This document shows positions 63,028-64,000 of a stretch of DNA of 64,000 nt, piece by piece. This DNA comes from Paenibacillus albidus. GTDB taxonomy: Bacteria > Bacillota > Bacilli > Paenibacillales > Paenibacillaceae. Positions within the stretch are counted from its first letter, which is position 1, and each line of letters starts with the position of its first letter. Location of the stretch: the NCBI RefSeq assembly GCF_014644435.1, contig NZ_BMKR01000006.1:186001-250000 (forward strand), in the 5' to 3' direction. Below the pieces are notes generated by a model that was given only the letters and a program-made list of their open reading frames with translations, had not been told where the DNA came from and searched no databases. The translations under genes and the position numbers were made by a program.

Positions 63028-63528
63028 TTACGGAGAGATCATCAGACGGTTGTCTTCCTCATGCTCCTCGAAGATGATCCCGTCCTGTTTGTATTTTTTG
63101 AGCGTGAAATTGGTTTTGGTGGAAAGTACAGCGTCGATAGGAGACAGCTTCTCCGAGACAAAATTGGCAACTTCCCGCAGGTTGCGTCCTTCCACTTCTA
63201 CCAGAAGATCATAAGCGCCGGACATCAGGTAGACCGATTTCACTTGCGGGTATAAATAGATCCGTTCGGCAATGCCTTCGAAGCCGCGGCCGCGTTCAGG
63301 CGTAATCTGTACTTCGATCAGTGCGGTTACCCGCTCGTCATCCACCTTATCCCAATTGACCACAGTCGCATATTTGACAATCACATGCTCTTTCTCCATT
63401 TGCTCAATCGCCGTCTTCACATCAGCTTCGTCCGCTCCAAGAAGCGTAGCCAGCAGTGCCGTTGAACGTCTCGCGTCTTCCTTGAGCAGTTCCAGCACTT
63501 TCCTCTTTAATTCGTTCATTTCCTTCAT
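63028..63528 (-). CDS. alaR: Lrp/AsnC-family regulator AlaR-like
   Basis: A 166-aa protein, the same length as B. subtilis YugG/AlaR. It has an N-terminal HTH (ARRSTALLATLLGADEADVK, IEQMEKEHVIVKYATVV) and a C-terminal RAM ligand-binding domain (VKSVYLMSGAYDLLVEVEG). The stop is 14 bp before the aminotransferase, which it likely regulates in response to alanine or another amino acid. ATG at 63528 with GAGGGAAGG. Confidence 0.88.
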   Translation of the reverse strand: MKEMNELKRKVLELLKEDARRSTALLATLLGADEADVKTAIEQMEKEHVIVKYATVVNWDKVDDERVTALIEVQITPERGRGFEGIAERIYLYPQVKSVYLMSGAYDLLVEVEGRNLREVANFVSEKLSPIDAVLSTKTNFTLKKYKQDGIIFEEHEEDNRLMISP

Positions 63529-63637
63529 GCCTTCCCTCCGGGATAGTTCGCATGTGACTTAATTACAGTAAAGCGCCGCATACGAAAAGAGTTTAATACT
63601 AATATGACATGAAAACAGCATCTCTGCAAACAAAATA

Positions 63638-63694
63638 ACCCCCTGAAATTCGCCAGCCAGCCCCGGGAAGGGCAACGCTGATGTTTCAGGGGGT
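63638..63694 (-). terminator. Terminator of the spore coat gene
   Basis: ACCCCCTGAAA and TTTCAGGGGGT on the minus strand with a long GC-rich loop and TATTTTGTTT after it. Confidence 0.85.
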
Positions 63695-63731
63695 GTAGCA
63701 GACAGCCGTGCTTCGGATGTCCGCTGCAAGG

Positions 63732-64000
63732 TTACATAAAGTAAGAGTTGTTCGTGCCCGCTTGCTGTGACTGGTTGTTTTGGATTCCGGCAAACCCTGC
63801 AGCCTGGCCCGTTTTTTGCTGAATGAACTGCTGGCACTTTTGCTGGGTTTGTTGTGCAGCTTGAATTTGCTTATCCACATCCTGGCGCAATGCCTTGGAC
63901 GGCGGGGTGTACATATTCAGCTCGCCCATTTGAGCATAAAGCTCTCCCTGAAGACGTAAAGTATCCATCGTCAGGTCATTGAATACACGGCGGACAGCAG
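63732..64000 (-). CDS. CotF-like spore coat protein, C-terminal part (runs off the right edge)
   Basis: The frame is open to the window edge; 89 residues are visible. It reads AVRRVFNDLTMDTLRLQGEL at the edge and continues through MYTPPSKALRQDVDKQ to a Gln-rich tail (QIQAAQQTQQKCQQFIQQKT). The pattern matches the CotF-family of spore coat proteins. The internal ATG at 63968 is not the true start, since family-like sequence continues upstream of it. Confidence 0.75.
   Translation of the reverse strand, partial: AVRRVFNDLTMDTLRLQGELYAQMGELNMYTPPSKALRQDVDKQIQAAQQTQQKCQQFIQQKTGQAAGFAGIQNNQSQQAGTNNSYFM

Overview
The window looks like chromosomal DNA of a Paenibacillus-type, spore-forming member of the Bacillota. 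The evidence is a Spo0E-type phosphatase, a spore coat protein, AbrB, LiaFSR, GlpP, an AlaR/AlaT pair, SLH-domain anchoring, a T-box leader on thrS, an S-box (SAM-I) leader on metA, strong SD sequences (GGAGG-type), and sigma-A promoters with 17-bp spacers. Most of it is conserved housekeeping sequence. I see no prophage, insertion sequence, CRISPR array, rRNA or tRNA.

Layout. 1-2.9 kb: the edge of a PLP aminotransferase, an atypical response regulator, then a rightward pair (coiled-coil membrane protein and phosphodiester glycosidase) and a 34-aa peptide. 2.9-3.9 kb: a gene-poor stretch with 50-bp tandem repeats and a decayed ORF tail. 3.9-6.7 kb: an operon of PadR regulator, HAAS/pentapeptide protein and ABC-2 exporter. 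6.9-9 kb: abrB, trmL, serC. 9-16 kb: a CUT1 sugar ABC transporter with a GH94 phosphorylase and a mutarotase-like protein, probably for a beta-glucan disaccharide such as laminaribiose, behind a promoter overlapped by a LacI-type operator. 16.1-17.2 kb is non-coding. 17-21.6 kb: glnA (of the GSI-beta type), aroF, ispH. 21.6-30.4 kb: three envelope-stress modules, namely a two-component system beside an HtrA protease, an ECF sigma/anti-sigma operon of SigM type, and liaFSR. 30.5-36 kb: a chemoreceptor, a small protein, a 3D-domain protein, and thrS with its T-box. 36-42.3 kb: an SPFH protein with an Arc-like protein, a lipoprotein, mqnC, and metA-metI under a SAM riboswitch. 42.4-46 kb: corA, an HRDC protein, a ROK sugar kinase.

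46-58.6 kb is the most coherent accessory locus. It holds a 1874-aa surface protein with a glycerophosphodiester phosphodiesterase domain and SLH anchor, the antiterminator gene glpP, a HAD-IIA phosphatase, UgpB/UgpA/UgpE-like transport genes, and a TIM-barrel isomerase-like gene. Two nearly identical leader/terminator elements precede the GDPD gene and the HAD gene. I infer that both transcripts are controlled by GlpP in response to glycerol-3-phosphate. Together they would form an extracellular cleavage, uptake and dephosphorylation route for glycerophosphodiesters, for example from teichoic acids or lipids.

58.6-64 kb: an ArsC/Spx-like protein, an RluA-type pseudouridine synthase, a cobalamin adenosyltransferase, a lipoprotein, a Spo0E-family phosphatase, alaR-alaT, and the end of a CotF-like coat protein that runs off the window. 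Most genes are on the minus strand. Many starts were moved inward from the longest open frame to an ATG/GTG/TTG with a convincing SD sequence.
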